Positions 8,596 to 16,922 of a stretch of DNA of 64,000 nt are shown here, piece after piece. The stretch is from Novosphingobium sp. 18050 (GTDB taxonomy: Bacteria; Pseudomonadota; Alphaproteobacteria; Sphingomonadales; Sphingomonadaceae). The notes beneath the pieces are model-generated. The model made no database searches. It was not told the DNA's origin and worked only from the letters and a program-made list of their open reading frames with translations. The translations under genes and the position numbers were made by a program. Where the stretch lies: NCBI RefSeq assembly GCF_902706195.1, contig NZ_CACSJO010000020.1, positions 1-64,000 on the forward strand, in the 5' to 3' direction. Positions within the stretch are counted from its first letter, which is position 1. Every line of letters begins with the position of its first letter.

Positions 8596-8883
8596 TCAGC
8601 CCACCACCCGGATGACGAAGCGCCCCGCTTTCGCCCTCAGCGGCGCAAGCGCGGCGTATTCGGACGAAGCGATGTAGGCACGCGCCGTCTCCGCGTCCGA
8701 AAATCCTAGCGCGACAACGACTTCCCCCGCCTCGGCGTCGCCCTCCAGCACCTCGCTGACGGAGCCGCGCACCAGCAGGTCGCCGCCCAGCTTCGCGTTC
8801 ACGTGCGCCACCGCAGCGCGGTATTCGGCGAATGCGGCGATGTCGTTGACGACGACGGTGGTGAGGATGAAGGCGCCGTGCAT
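8596..8883 (-). CDS. DUF1330 family protein
   Basis: This 95-residue protein is a typical DUF1330 member of the dimeric alpha/beta-barrel (ferredoxin-like) superfamily. It has YRAAVAHVNAKLGG and ends in the usual beta strand. Members are small cytoplasmic proteins of unproven activity, often near catabolic genes. The start at 8883 has AGGAG seven bases upstream. It is convergent with the Tat hydrolase (four-base gap) and divergent from the aldehyde dehydrogenase, so it forms its own transcription unit. Confidence 0.85.
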   Translation of the reverse strand: MHGAFILTTVVVNDIAAFAEYRAAVAHVNAKLGGDLLVRGSVSEVLEGDAEAGEVVVALGFSDAETARAYIASSEYAALAPLRAKAGRFVIRVVG

Positions 8884-9047
8884 GCTGGATCTCCTGTATT
8901 TCGCCCGGCCTGCCCTAGCAGCACGGCCCCCTCCTCCAGACCGCCGTTGCCCGCGCTAATCGCGGTGCGACTAGTCGCCGTTCTGGCAAGCGCCACGCCT
9001 CCCGCCGCCGTGATAGGCCGACCGGATCAACCGGGAGTGCGACGACG

Positions 9048-10511
9048 ATGATGCAGGAAGCCGAGACGATTTACAGCGAAGTGCCCGCCAGTGTCTCGGG
9101 CTGGATCGCATCGCTGCGCCTGGAACAGACCATCGGCAACCGCGACGTCGCCGCCGGGCGGCGGCCCGTGATCCACCCCGCCGACGGCGAGGTCATCGCC
9201 GAGTGCCCCGAGGCGCAAGTCTCGGACGTGGACGCCGCCGTGGACGCCGCGCGCGCCGCCTACCCCGGCTGGGCCGCGCTGTCGTGGGGGGCCCGGCGCG
9301 AGCGGCTGGAAGCCTTCGCCGACGCACTCCACCGCAACCGCAAGGCGCTCGCCTTCATCATCGCCGCCGAAACCGGGCGCCCGCTGCGCCGCGCCTGGAG
9401 CGAGGTGTTCTTTTCGGTCGATTTCGTGCGCACCATCGCCGCGCAGGAACTGCCCGAAACCGTCTATGACCGCGCCGGGCTGCGGGCCCGCCTCGTCCAC
9501 CGGCCGCTCGGCGTCGTCGGCGCCATCGCGCCGTGGAACGCGCCGGTGATCCTCGCCGTCGCCAAGATCGCCAACGCGCTGCTCGCGGGCGATACCCTGG
9601 TCCTCAGGCCCGCGCCGCAGACGCCGCTCTCGGCGCTGTTCATGGGGCAGCTCGCGCGCGAGATTTTCCCGGCGGGGGTCTACAACACCATCACCGGCGA
9701 CGCCGCTGTCGGCGCCGCGATGGCATCCCACCCCGGCATCGCCAAGATCTCGTTCACCGGCTCGACCGGCACCGGCCGCCTGATTGCCGCCGCCGCTGCG
9801 CCGACGCTCAAAAAACTGACGCTGGAACTCGGCGGCAACGATGCGGCGATCGTGCTGGACGATGCCGACCCTGCCGACGTCGCGGCCTGCGCCTATGCCA
9901 TCTCGCTGCAGAACGCCGGCCAGTTCTGCGCCGCGATCAAGCGTCTCTATGTCCACGAAAGCCTTTACAGCGCGGTGCGCGACCGCCTGCTGATGCTGAT
10001 GGAGAACGCCACCGCCGAATCGCCCTTCGACCCCGCCTCGACGATGGCCCCCCTCCAGAGCCAGGCCCAGTTGGACCGCGTCGCCGGCTTTGCGCAGGAC
10101 GCCGCCGGCCGCGGCTGCACCGTCCACCAGGAGCCCTTTGCCGAAACCACCAGGGGCTTCTTCATGGCCCCCGCGCTGGTCGAAGGATGCTCTGCCGGAA
10201 TGCCGCTGGTGGACGAGGAGCAGTTCGGGCCGGTCCTGCCAATCATGCCCTTCACCGATGACGAAGACGTGCTGACTCTCGCCAATGCCGGCGAATACGG
10301 CCTCGGCGGATCGGTGTGGAGTGCCGACGTCGAGCGCGCGATCGCCCTTGCCTCGCGCCTGGAGTGCGGCTCGGCATGGGTCAACCAGCACGGCGCCTAC
10401 AGTGCGGGACTGCCGCTGCCCTTCGCCAGGCAGTCGGGCCTGGGCATGGACTACGCGCATTTCGGCGTGCTCGAACATGCCCGCGCGATGCTGATCAACG
10501 CGCGGGTCTGA
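9048..10511 (+). CDS. NAD(P)-dependent aldehyde dehydrogenase family protein
   Basis: This 487-residue protein has full-length aldehyde dehydrogenase features: the cofactor segment GAIAPWNAPV, SFTGSTGTGR, the general base Glu in LELGGND (about 261) and the catalytic Cys in NAGQFCAAIK (about 293). It oxidises an aldehyde to a carboxylate in the cytoplasm. The Cys context FCAAIKR rather than the usual CxAGxR is seen in vanillin- and salicylaldehyde-dehydrogenase-like members, so an aromatic or branched aldehyde is plausible. It heads an operon with a maleate-isomerase-like gene and an FAD monooxygenase. A second ATG at 9051 could also be used. Confidence 0.9.
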   Translation: MMQEAETIYSEVPASVSGWIASLRLEQTIGNRDVAAGRRPVIHPADGEVIAECPEAQVSDVDAAVDAARAAYPGWAALSWGARRERLEAFADALHRNRKALAFIIAAETGRPLRRAWSEVFFSVDFVRTIAAQELPETVYDRAGLRARLVHRPLGVVGAIAPWNAPVILAVAKIANALLAGDTLVLRPAPQTPLSALFMGQLAREIFPAGVYNTITGDAAVGAAMASHPGIAKISFTGSTGTGRLIAAAAAPTLKKLTLELGGNDAAIVLDDADPADVAACAYAISLQNAGQFCAAIKRLYVHESLYSAVRDRLLMLMENATAESPFDPASTMAPLQSQAQLDRVAGFAQDAAGRGCTVHQEPFAETTRGFFMAPALVEGCSAGMPLVDEEQFGPVLPIMPFTDDEDVLTLANAGEYGLGGSVWSADVERAIALASRLECGSAWVNQHGAYSAGLPLPFARQSGLGMDYAHFGVLEHARAMLINARV

Positions 10512-10624
10512 GCCGGGCGGCGGGCCTTGTCGCCTGTCGATCATCGCCCGTTCAAATCCTCGCCCGCCCGCACCGCGCGCCTTAGCGTGAACCGACAAAA
10601 GAACATCGCAGCAAGGAACATCCG

Positions 10625-11395
10625 ATGACCGTGCAACACCCCTCGCGCGGACCCGACAGCCTCGGCTTCCGCCGCCTGTTCGGCGTTCTGGGCCCATCCA
10701 CCAACACCGTGGTCCAGCCCGACTTCGACGCCATGCGCCCCTACGGCGTGACCAACCATTACAGCCGCATCGTGGTCGATGACGCACAGGCGGTCTCGGA
10801 CGAGACCTTCATGGCTGGCACAATGGAAATCGACGCCAACACCGCCGCCGCGGTCACGGGGGTGCTCAGCTGCCGCCCCGACTACCTCGTCATGGGCATG
10901 TCCGCCGTCACCTTCTACGGCGGCGCCGAGGGCGGCCGCAAATGGCGCGAGAAAATCGAGGGCATCGCCGGTATCGGCGTATCGACCGGGGCCGAAGCCG
11001 TAGTCGCCGCGCTCAAGGCATATGGCAACATCCGCCGCGTCGCGGTGATCTCGCCCTACTGGCCGAGCGCCAATGCACAAGTGAAGACCTACCTCGCCGA
11101 CCATGGCTACGAAGTGGTGCGCGACCTGCCCCTGCAGTGCCGCTCGTGGACGCAGATCGCTCAGGTGCCCGAGACCCGGATGCGCGAAGGGTTCCACGCG
11201 CTGGACGGGGACGACATCGAGGCAATCGTGCAGGTCGGCACCAACCTCTCGACCGTCGCCTTCGCCGCCGCTGCGGAGCTGTGGCTGGGTAAGCCGGTGA
11301 TCGCGATCAACGCCGCCACCTACTGGCACGCCTTGCGCGCCAACGGGATCGCCGACCGGATGCCCGGATTCGGCCGCCTCCTCACCGACTTCTGA
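10625..11395 (+). CDS. Asp/Glu racemase-superfamily protein (maleate isomerase/arylmalonate decarboxylase-like) lacking both catalytic Cys
   Basis: This 256-residue protein resembles maleate isomerase and arylmalonate decarboxylase. It has GVLGPSTNTVVQPDF at the N-terminus, SPYWPSANAQVKTYL in the middle and VGTNLSTV plus INAATYW near the end. The two catalytic Cys positions of the superfamily appear to be A94 (MGMSAVTFYGG) and G205 (IVQVGTNLST). The only cysteines, C83 and C172, lie elsewhere. If this alignment by eye holds, neither thiol chemistry is possible and the reaction must differ, or the protein binds rather than converts its ligand. AAGGA precedes the start. It sits between an aldehyde dehydrogenase and an FAD monooxygenase. 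Confidence 0.75.
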   Translation: MTVQHPSRGPDSLGFRRLFGVLGPSTNTVVQPDFDAMRPYGVTNHYSRIVVDDAQAVSDETFMAGTMEIDANTAAAVTGVLSCRPDYLVMGMSAVTFYGGAEGGRKWREKIEGIAGIGVSTGAEAVVAALKAYGNIRRVAVISPYWPSANAQVKTYLADHGYEVVRDLPLQCRSWTQIAQVPETRMREGFHALDGDDIEAIVQVGTNLSTVAFAAAAELWLGKPVIAINAATYWHALRANGIADRMPGFGRLLTDF

Positions 11396-11423
11396 TCTCC
11401 ATTCCCTTCCCGACAGGACAGAC

Positions 11424-12626
11424 ATGACCACCACCCGCAGAACCCAGGTCGTCGTTGCCGGCGGCGGCCCCGTCGGCGCGGTCGCCGCCGCCTATCTCGC
11501 CCGCCACGGCATCGACGTCGTGCTTGCCGAAGCCGGCGCCGACTGTGCCCAGGACCTTCGCGCCAGCACCTTCCACCCGCCGACGCTCGAAATGCTCGAC
11601 GAACTGGACGTGACCCCGGCGCTGATCGAAAAGGGCCTCAAGGCCCCGGTCTACCACTGGCGCGACCGCCGCAGCGGCGAGATCCTTGCCTTCGACCTAG
11701 GTGAGATTTCGGACGTCACCCGCTATCCGTTCCGCATCCAGTGCGAGCAGTACCATCTTGCCCGGATGCTGACCGAGCGGCTCGCCACGCTGGACCGCGC
11801 CGAAGTGCTGTTCAACCACCGCGTCGTCCACTTCGCGCAGGACGACAGCGGCGTCGAGGTGCATCTCGAAAGCCCGATGGGCATCGAGACCGTCAAGGCC
11901 GACTACCTGATCGGCGCGGACGGCGCGAGTTCGATCGTGCGCAAGTGGCTGGGCACCGAATTCGACGGCTTCACCTACCCCGAACGCTTCCTGACGCTCA
12001 GCACCACCTGGCCGATCGAAGAGGCCATGCCCGGTCTCGCCCATGTCAACTACGTGTCCGATCCGGACGAGTGGATGGTGCTGCTGCGCGTGCCTTCGGT
12101 GTGGCGCGTGCTCGTCCCCGCGCATGAGGAGAGCGAAGAGTTCCTGCGCTCGGACACCAAGAAGAACGCCGTGTTCGACGGCATCATGGGCGACGGGGCG
12201 GCGGTGGAAACCGAGCACCGCACGATCTACCGCGTCCACCAGCGCGTCGCCAAGCAGTTCCGCAACGGCCGCGTGCTTTTGGTGGGCGACGCCGCCCACC
12301 TCAACAACCCGCTCGGCGGCTTCGGCATGAACAGCGGTATCCATGACGCCTTCAACGCGTGCAGCAAGCTGGTGGAGATCATCAAGGGCGGCGCCAGCAC
12401 CGACCTGCTCGACCTCTATGACCGCCAGCGCCGCAAGGTGACGTTCGACTTCACCCAGCGCCAGACCATGGAGAACATGGAAGCGATGCGCGCCGGACAG
12501 GGCGAGACCCACGTCAAGCGCGAAGCCGCCATGCGCGCGCTGCTCGGCGATGACGAAAAGCGCCGGGCGTACCTGCTGCGTCAGGCGATGTTCGAAAGCC
12601 TGGATCAGGCCTCCGCGATCGGCTGA
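11424..12626 (+). CDS. FAD-dependent aromatic monooxygenase (PHBH/UbiH type)
   Basis: This 400-residue protein has the three signatures of class A flavoprotein hydroxylases: the Rossmann GGGPVGAVAAAYLAR (12-26), the DG motif YLIGADGASSIVR and the GD motif VLLVGDAAHLNNPLGGFG (about 284-301). It hydroxylates an aromatic or heteroaromatic ring with O2 and NAD(P)H in the cytoplasm. At 400 residues it is like PHBH and 6-hydroxynicotinate monooxygenase and lacks the extra C-terminal domain of MhpA-like enzymes. AGGA precedes the ATG and the gap from the previous gene is 28 bases. A terminator-like hairpin follows directly. Ring substrate unknown. Confidence 0.9.
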   Translation: MTTTRRTQVVVAGGGPVGAVAAAYLARHGIDVVLAEAGADCAQDLRASTFHPPTLEMLDELDVTPALIEKGLKAPVYHWRDRRSGEILAFDLGEISDVTRYPFRIQCEQYHLARMLTERLATLDRAEVLFNHRVVHFAQDDSGVEVHLESPMGIETVKADYLIGADGASSIVRKWLGTEFDGFTYPERFLTLSTTWPIEEAMPGLAHVNYVSDPDEWMVLLRVPSVWRVLVPAHEESEEFLRSDTKKNAVFDGIMGDGAAVETEHRTIYRVHQRVAKQFRNGRVLLVGDAAHLNNPLGGFGMNSGIHDAFNACSKLVEIIKGGASTDLLDLYDRQRRKVTFDFTQRQTMENMEAMRAGQGETHVKREAAMRALLGDDEKRRAYLLRQAMFESLDQASAIG

Positions 12627-12629
12627 TCC

Positions 12630-12662
12630 CGAGGCCCGATGAGCTTGACTTATCGGGCCTCG
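12630..12662 (+). terminator. Stem-loop after the FAD monooxygenase
   Basis: Perfect 11-base arms (cgaggcccgat, 12630-12640, and atcgggcctcg, 12652-12662) enclose an 11-base loop four bases after the stop codon. No clear T-run follows, so it may work as a weak terminator or an RNA end protector. Confidence 0.65.
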
Positions 12663-12723
12663 ATTAAGCCCTTGGGGGGCTTGAGCATTTCCAGGGCGTG
12701 ATGCGTCAGTATGACATCCGTTT

Positions 12724-12782
12724 GAACCACCGTTGTCTTTGCGAACTTAAAGAAGCTACGCTCGCAAAGACAACGGTGGTTC
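12724..12782. repeat. Perfect 21-base inverted repeat, possible terminator or element remnant
   Basis: Two perfect complementary 21-base arms (12724-12744 and 12762-12782, beginning gaaccaccgttgtcttt) enclose a 17-base spacer. The stem is far longer than the terminators elsewhere in the window and its base composition is less GC-rich than its surroundings. It lies between convergent genes (the monooxygenase ending at 12626 and the SDR ending at 12943). It could be a bidirectional terminator or the remnant of a small palindromic or MITE-like element. Confidence 0.8.
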
Positions 12783-12942
12783 GAGACGATTTCATTACAC
12801 TCTAGGCGGCGTGGACACATTCCACCCTGAAAGACCGACGGCTTCGGCACGCGAAGGCAATTGCGAAAATGTCGGCAATTGGGACGAAAACTCACCCAGT
12901 TGAATCGACCTAATCTGTCCACATCGCCTGGCGCATCGGCGG
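12783..12942. other. Non-coding stretch beside the palindrome
   Basis: This stretch is less GC-rich than the genes around it and I see no convincing gene. The segment ggcgtggacacattccaccc near 12809 has the look of decayed mobile-element DNA, but I cannot assign it to a family. Confidence 0.4.
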
Positions 12943-13716
12943 TTATCGATAAGCCGACAATATATCCCTCGGCGGCTGCTCTGCGCGCCGCTCGGCGATC
13001 TTTTCGGGCGTCAGCCACGAGAGGATCGCGCCGTTGTCCTGCCCGCCCTCGAGCGCCTCGCGGATCCACGTCGCGATCGTCTGGGGATGGTCGCCAATCA
13101 GGTTGACCACGGCTTCGCGTCCGGCGCGTTCCGCCTCCGGTACGCGCGCATGTTCGCGGAAAAAACCTTCCGTCATCACCAGTCCGGGGCTCAGCCCGCC
13201 AACCTTGTAGGCGCTTCCTTCCGCCTCGCTTGCGAGCGCGCGGGTCAGGAAAGTCAGCGCCGCCTTGGTCGTGGCATAGCCGTTCATGCCCGGAACCGGC
13301 TGCCCGTCCGCCCCTGCTCCAAGCATGTTCCAGACCTCGCCGCCGCCCTGCCCGGTCATTCCGGCGATGGCGACGCGGCAAGCGGTCATCGTGCCGACAA
13401 GGTTGATACCCACCATGCGGCTGAACTCGTCCGCTGCCATGCCCGCCAGCGGACGGCCGGTGAGCGCGAGCCCGGCGTTGTTGATCCACCAGTCGACCCG
13501 GCCCGCCTCGGCCTGCACGCGGTCCCACAGCGCCTGCACCTGCGCCTCGTCGGTGATGTCGCAGGCGACCATCCGCACCCCGTCGAAGTCGTCCGCAGTT
13601 TTCGCGCCGCAGCCGAAGACGGTGTGCCCCGCTGCCGCCAGTTCGCGCGCGATGGCCCGGCCAAGGCCCTGCCCGGCGCCGGTCACAACGGCGACGCGGC
13701 CTGGTTCTGCTGTCAT
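12943..13716 (-). CDS. Short-chain dehydrogenase/reductase-like protein with altered catalytic Ser
   Basis: This 257-residue SDR has the cofactor motif TGAGQGLG (12-19), NNAG (79-82) and Y147-ATT-K151. The catalytic Ser expected 13 residues before the Tyr is A134 in MLGAGADGQPVPGMNGY, so the classical Ser-Tyr-Lys triad is incomplete. It may be a poor oxidoreductase, use a different residue, or have another role. I start it at the ATG at 13716, clear of the amidohydrolase stop at 13733; the longer start at 13764 would overlap it. It is the last gene of the eight-gene operon starting at 22735. Confidence 0.82.
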   Translation of the reverse strand: MTAEPGRVAVVTGAGQGLGRAIARELAAAGHTVFGCGAKTADDFDGVRMVACDITDEAQVQALWDRVQAEAGRVDWWINNAGLALTGRPLAGMAADEFSRMVGINLVGTMTACRVAIAGMTGQGGGEVWNMLGAGADGQPVPGMNGYATTKAALTFLTRALASEAEGSAYKVGGLSPGLVMTEGFFREHARVPEAERAGREAVVNLIGDHPQTIATWIREALEGGQDNGAILSWLTPEKIAERRAEQPPRDILSAYR

Positions 13717-13732
13717 TTCGGCGATCCTCGGG

Positions 13733-15205
13733 TCAGAGATAGGTCCAGCCGCGGTAGCTGTCACCCGCGCGGCGGCTTGGCAGGAAGCGGTCGAGCTGCG
13801 CCTCGCGCGCGATGGCGGCTAGCGCGGCGTCGGCCTCGCGGATCACTTCGTCTTCGTCCCAACGGGTCGAGCGACCGGATTCGATCAGGCGCTCTCCGGC
13901 GACGAACACCGAATGGACCTGCGAACCCTTGCCGCCCCATACCAGCGAGCCGAGCAAGCGGCGGTCGTCCCAGGTGGGCGCGATCTCGGCGCGGGCGACG
14001 TCGATCATAACGATGTCCGCAGCCTTGCCGACCTCGAGCGAACCGCAGTCTGCCTCGATCAGCAGCGAACGGGCGCCGCCCAGCGTCGCCATTTCGATCG
14101 CCCTCTCGGCATTGAGCCAGAGCGCGGTATCCGGCCGCTCGCCGCCGGCGGCGACCCGCGCCTTGACCGCCAGGTTCTGGCCGAAGATCGCGTGGCGCAT
14201 GTTCTCGAAGGGGTCCTGGCTGTCGCTGACGAGCGGCGCATCGGTGCCAAGGCCGGGCAGGATTCCCGCGCCGAGGAAATCGTGGACTGGAATCCCCTGC
14301 CCGTCGAAGAAGCGCAGCGTCGGCACCAGCGCGAGGCGCGCGTCGTGTTCGGCCAGCAGCGCGTATTCGTGCGGCATCAGATTGACGCCCTTGCCCACAT
14401 AGATCGGACCGTGGTCGAGCAGACCGAAATCGCGGTAGTAATCCGCCTGGCCGCCCTGGAAACCGCGTGACTTGAGCATCGCGCCCCGGCTGTTGTCCGT
14501 CATGTCGACGCCGAAAGGCAGGCCCAGCGCCAGCGTTCCCTCGTGAATGCGGCGCATGTCCTGCGGGTCGGAGCGGAAGCTGTAATTGACGAAGCTGCCC
14601 GCCACGGTGAGCCGTTCGCTGGTGAAAGCGCGCAGGCGTTCCAGTTCGGCAAGGCCCTCGTCCACGCTCTCGCGGCCGTCCTCGGGAATGCGGTCGTCGA
14701 TGATGCAGCGGCACAGGAAACCGCGCATGCCGCTGTCGGCCAGCGCTTGCCAGCTGCCATCCACCGAATCCTTGCGGGCATTGGTGAAGTGCTCGTCGTG
14801 AGTGGCGGTGTAACCGGCCTTGAGCATTTCCAGCGCATGGAGGCGCACGATCGCATAAGTGCGTTCGGCGTCCATGCGGGCGCTCGCGGCAAAAAGCTGC
14901 TCCAGCAGGCTGCGTACCGCCGCCGGAATGTCGAGTACCGGCCAGCGATCGTCATTGTAGCCCCGGAAGGCATTCTGGACGAGGTGGTTATGGCCGTTCG
15001 CCATGCCCGGCATGACGACCATGCCGCCCGCGTCGATCACCTCGCGCGCGGGCGGCATGGTCTTATCCATCGGGCCGATGGCACTGATCCTGCCGCCCGT
15101 GATAGCCAGGTAGCCGTGTGTGAAGACCCTGCGTCCTGCATCCAGCGTGACGAGGTAGCCCCCCCGGATCAGGGTATCCGCGGGCGCCAGGCCTTCATCG
15201 GTCAT
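13733..15205 (-). CDS. Metal-dependent amidohydrolase (TRZ/ATZ, guanine-deaminase-like)
   Basis: This 490-residue protein belongs to the cytosine-deaminase/TrzN/AtzB branch of the amidohydrolase superfamily. H72 and H74 lie in ANGHNHLVQN, followed by ATHDEHF, a metal or substrate His in LMPHEYALL, and the conserved Asp in LGTDAPLVSD (about 320). The beta-sandwich caps both ends (IDAGGMVVMPGM and GKAADIVMIDV). It deaminates or dechlorinates heteroaromatic rings, or hydrolyses cyclic amides, in the cytoplasm. The start at 15205 overlaps the transporter stop as ATGA. The N-rich chemistry of the operon supports removal of an amino group from a ring. Confidence 0.87.
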   Translation of the reverse strand: MTDEGLAPADTLIRGGYLVTLDAGRRVFTHGYLAITGGRISAIGPMDKTMPPAREVIDAGGMVVMPGMANGHNHLVQNAFRGYNDDRWPVLDIPAAVRSLLEQLFAASARMDAERTYAIVRLHALEMLKAGYTATHDEHFTNARKDSVDGSWQALADSGMRGFLCRCIIDDRIPEDGRESVDEGLAELERLRAFTSERLTVAGSFVNYSFRSDPQDMRRIHEGTLALGLPFGVDMTDNSRGAMLKSRGFQGGQADYYRDFGLLDHGPIYVGKGVNLMPHEYALLAEHDARLALVPTLRFFDGQGIPVHDFLGAGILPGLGTDAPLVSDSQDPFENMRHAIFGQNLAVKARVAAGGERPDTALWLNAERAIEMATLGGARSLLIEADCGSLEVGKAADIVMIDVARAEIAPTWDDRRLLGSLVWGGKGSQVHSVFVAGERLIESGRSTRWDEDEVIREADAALAAIAREAQLDRFLPSRRAGDSYRGWTYL

Positions 15206-16587
15206 TGGGCAACGGCTTTCGCGAACTTGTCCTCGTCCAGATCGTAGAAGCACAGGGCCACGATGCTGGCGACAAGGAAGGCGAAGGGAATGAACGAGGC
15301 CAGCCAGTAGATCGCCTCGATCGCCGAGGCGGGCTGCTCGCCATGCGCCGCGTTCTGGATATAGCCGGTCTTGCCCAGAACGATCCCGGTCAGCGCCGCG
15401 CCGAGTGCATAGGCCAGCTTCTCGACCAGCGTATAGACCGCCGAGAGCATGCCCTCGCGGCGCATGCCGGTGCAGCGATAGTCCCACTCCATCGTGTCGG
15501 GCAGCAGCGACTGGCCGAACAGCAGCACCGCGCCGCCCATCGCGCCCAGCGCCACGGCCCGGCCATAGACCGCCGCCAGCGCCTCATCCGGGCCGACGAA
15601 GTACCAGCTCAGGTAGATCGCGCCGTAGAGGAACGTGCCTGCCATGTAGATGAAGCGCTTGCCGCGCATGCGGGCAAGGCGGACCCAGACCGGCTGGACC
15701 AGGATCATCGTCGCGTAGAACACCAAGAAGTAGATGCCCATGCGCGCATCGCCGAGCTTGAGAACACGCTGGAACAGGAACGGCATCGCCGCCTGCGTCA
15801 CCGCCAGCGCCATGAGCTGCAACAGTTTGACGACCAGCAGCACGACGAAGGGCTTGTTCCCCGCGAGCGAGCGCAGCTTCTCGCTCCAGGTGGCCTTCAC
15901 TGCGGGGCTGTAGTGGAAGGGCGCATTGCGCGTGCCGCGGAAGCAGGCCGCCGCGGCCGCAAGCACCACGACTGCAAGGAAAACCGACAGCGCGGTGTGG
16001 CCGGCACGGCCGCCGCCTGCGTACGTCATGATCTGCGGGCCGACGAAGACCGCCAGCAACGAAGCCACGGCAACCGCCGAAACACGGAACGAGATCAGGC
16101 GCGAACGCTCATGCAGCGAAGATGTCATCTCCGCCGGCATTGCCATATAGGGAACCGAGAACGCCGCATAGCCGGTCGCGTAGACCAGCAGCGAGAGCAC
16201 GAGGAAGCCGACGGACAGTGCGCCGCCGCCGGCAGGAATGTTGAACAGCATGAGCGCCGCGAACGCCAGCAGCACGCCGCCAGCCAGCAGGAACGGACGG
16301 CGCCGTCCCATGCGCGACTGGGTGCGGTCGCTGGCTGCACCGATGAGCGGGTCGATCACCGCGTCATAGAGCTTCGAGGCGGCGATGAGGCCGCCGGCCA
16401 GCACCGCGCTGATGCCCGCATAGTCGACGACGTACCGCAGCAGCAGCACGTTCACCGAATTGAACAGTGCGGCCACTGCTACAGTGCCCAGCCCCCAGGC
16501 GAGGCAAGTCTGCAGCGGAAGCGCGCCGCTTTGACCTGGGGACGCCTCTCGGTCGGTCTCGGCGGTAGTTCCGGTCATGGCGGTCAT
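15202..16587 (-). CDS. GPH-type (MelB-like, MFS_2) cation symporter 1
   Basis: This 461-residue integral membrane protein has about 12 hydrophobic helices and the features of the glycoside-pentoside-hexuronide:cation symporters. It has an early SKLYDAVIDPLIGAASDRT with the following RMGRRRP loop, SVPYMAMPAEMT between helices 4 and 5, and LPDTMEWDYRCTGMRREGM in the second half. It imports a substrate from the periplasm with Na+ or H+. The gene is 17 bases after the small partner gene of methyltransferase 2, in the operon of TonB receptor 2, which makes it the likely inner-membrane partner of that receptor. A close relative lies at 51215. Confidence 0.88.
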   Translation of the reverse strand: MTAMTGTTAETDREASPGQSGALPLQTCLAWGLGTVAVAALFNSVNVLLLRYVVDYAGISAVLAGGLIAASKLYDAVIDPLIGAASDRTQSRMGRRRPFLLAGGVLLAFAALMLFNIPAGGGALSVGFLVLSLLVYATGYAAFSVPYMAMPAEMTSSLHERSRLISFRVSAVAVASLLAVFVGPQIMTYAGGGRAGHTALSVFLAVVVLAAAAACFRGTRNAPFHYSPAVKATWSEKLRSLAGNKPFVVLLVVKLLQLMALAVTQAAMPFLFQRVLKLGDARMGIYFLVFYATMILVQPVWVRLARMRGKRFIYMAGTFLYGAIYLSWYFVGPDEALAAVYGRAVALGAMGGAVLLFGQSLLPDTMEWDYRCTGMRREGMLSAVYTLVEKLAYALGAALTGIVLGKTGYIQNAAHGEQPASAIEAIYWLASFIPFAFLVASIVALCFYDLDEDKFAKAVAQ

Positions 16588-16604
16588 GCTGTTTGCGTAC
16601 CTTG

Positions 16605-16922
16605 TCAGTTTGCCGCGGCCTGGGCTTTTAGCCCTGCGCGTTCGAGTATTTCCGGGACCGAGCGGCGCACCGCCGCGATCGGAGCACCGGCCACCAGCCG
16701 CGCGAAACGATCGCGCTCGGCGGTGATCTGCGCGGCGAGGTCACCTGAGGGGACGAACTCGTCGAGCTCCTCGCGGGTGACCGAACCGTTGGTTTCCAGA
16801 AGGTGCTCGGTCACGATCTGGCGATCGCGCATGATCCACACTTCGGAAACCAGCGCCATGAGCATGCGCGCCACGTCGGTGACGCTGTCAGGGCCAAGAT
16901 AGTCCTTGCCGGTCGGTTCCAT
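16605..16922 (-). CDS. Small helical partner protein of methyltransferase 2 (unknown family)
   Basis: This 105-residue protein shares the core of the small protein at 2817: VTDVARMLMALVSEVW, then IMRDRQIVTEHLLETNGSV (residues 15-48), and a second helical half ending VPEILERAG. The ATG at 16922 overlaps the last base of the methyltransferase stop (TGATG), giving tight coupling. It has no signal peptide, membrane helix or recognisable catalytic motif. The shared DRQIVTE and its fixed neighbour argue for a dedicated complex with the methyltransferase. Function unknown. Confidence 0.75.
   Translation of the reverse strand: MEPTGKDYLGPDSVTDVARMLMALVSEVWIMRDRQIVTEHLLETNGSVTREELDEFVPSGDLAAQITAERDRFARLVAGAPIAAVRRSVPEILERAGLKAQAAAN

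Noticed and set aside
281..12626. A classical nicotinate (nic) cluster based on amidase, maleate-isomerase-like and FAD monooxygenase genes.
   Set aside because: The genes are in separate operons, the isomerase-like protein lacks its Cys residues, and I find no 2,5-dihydroxypyridine dioxygenase.
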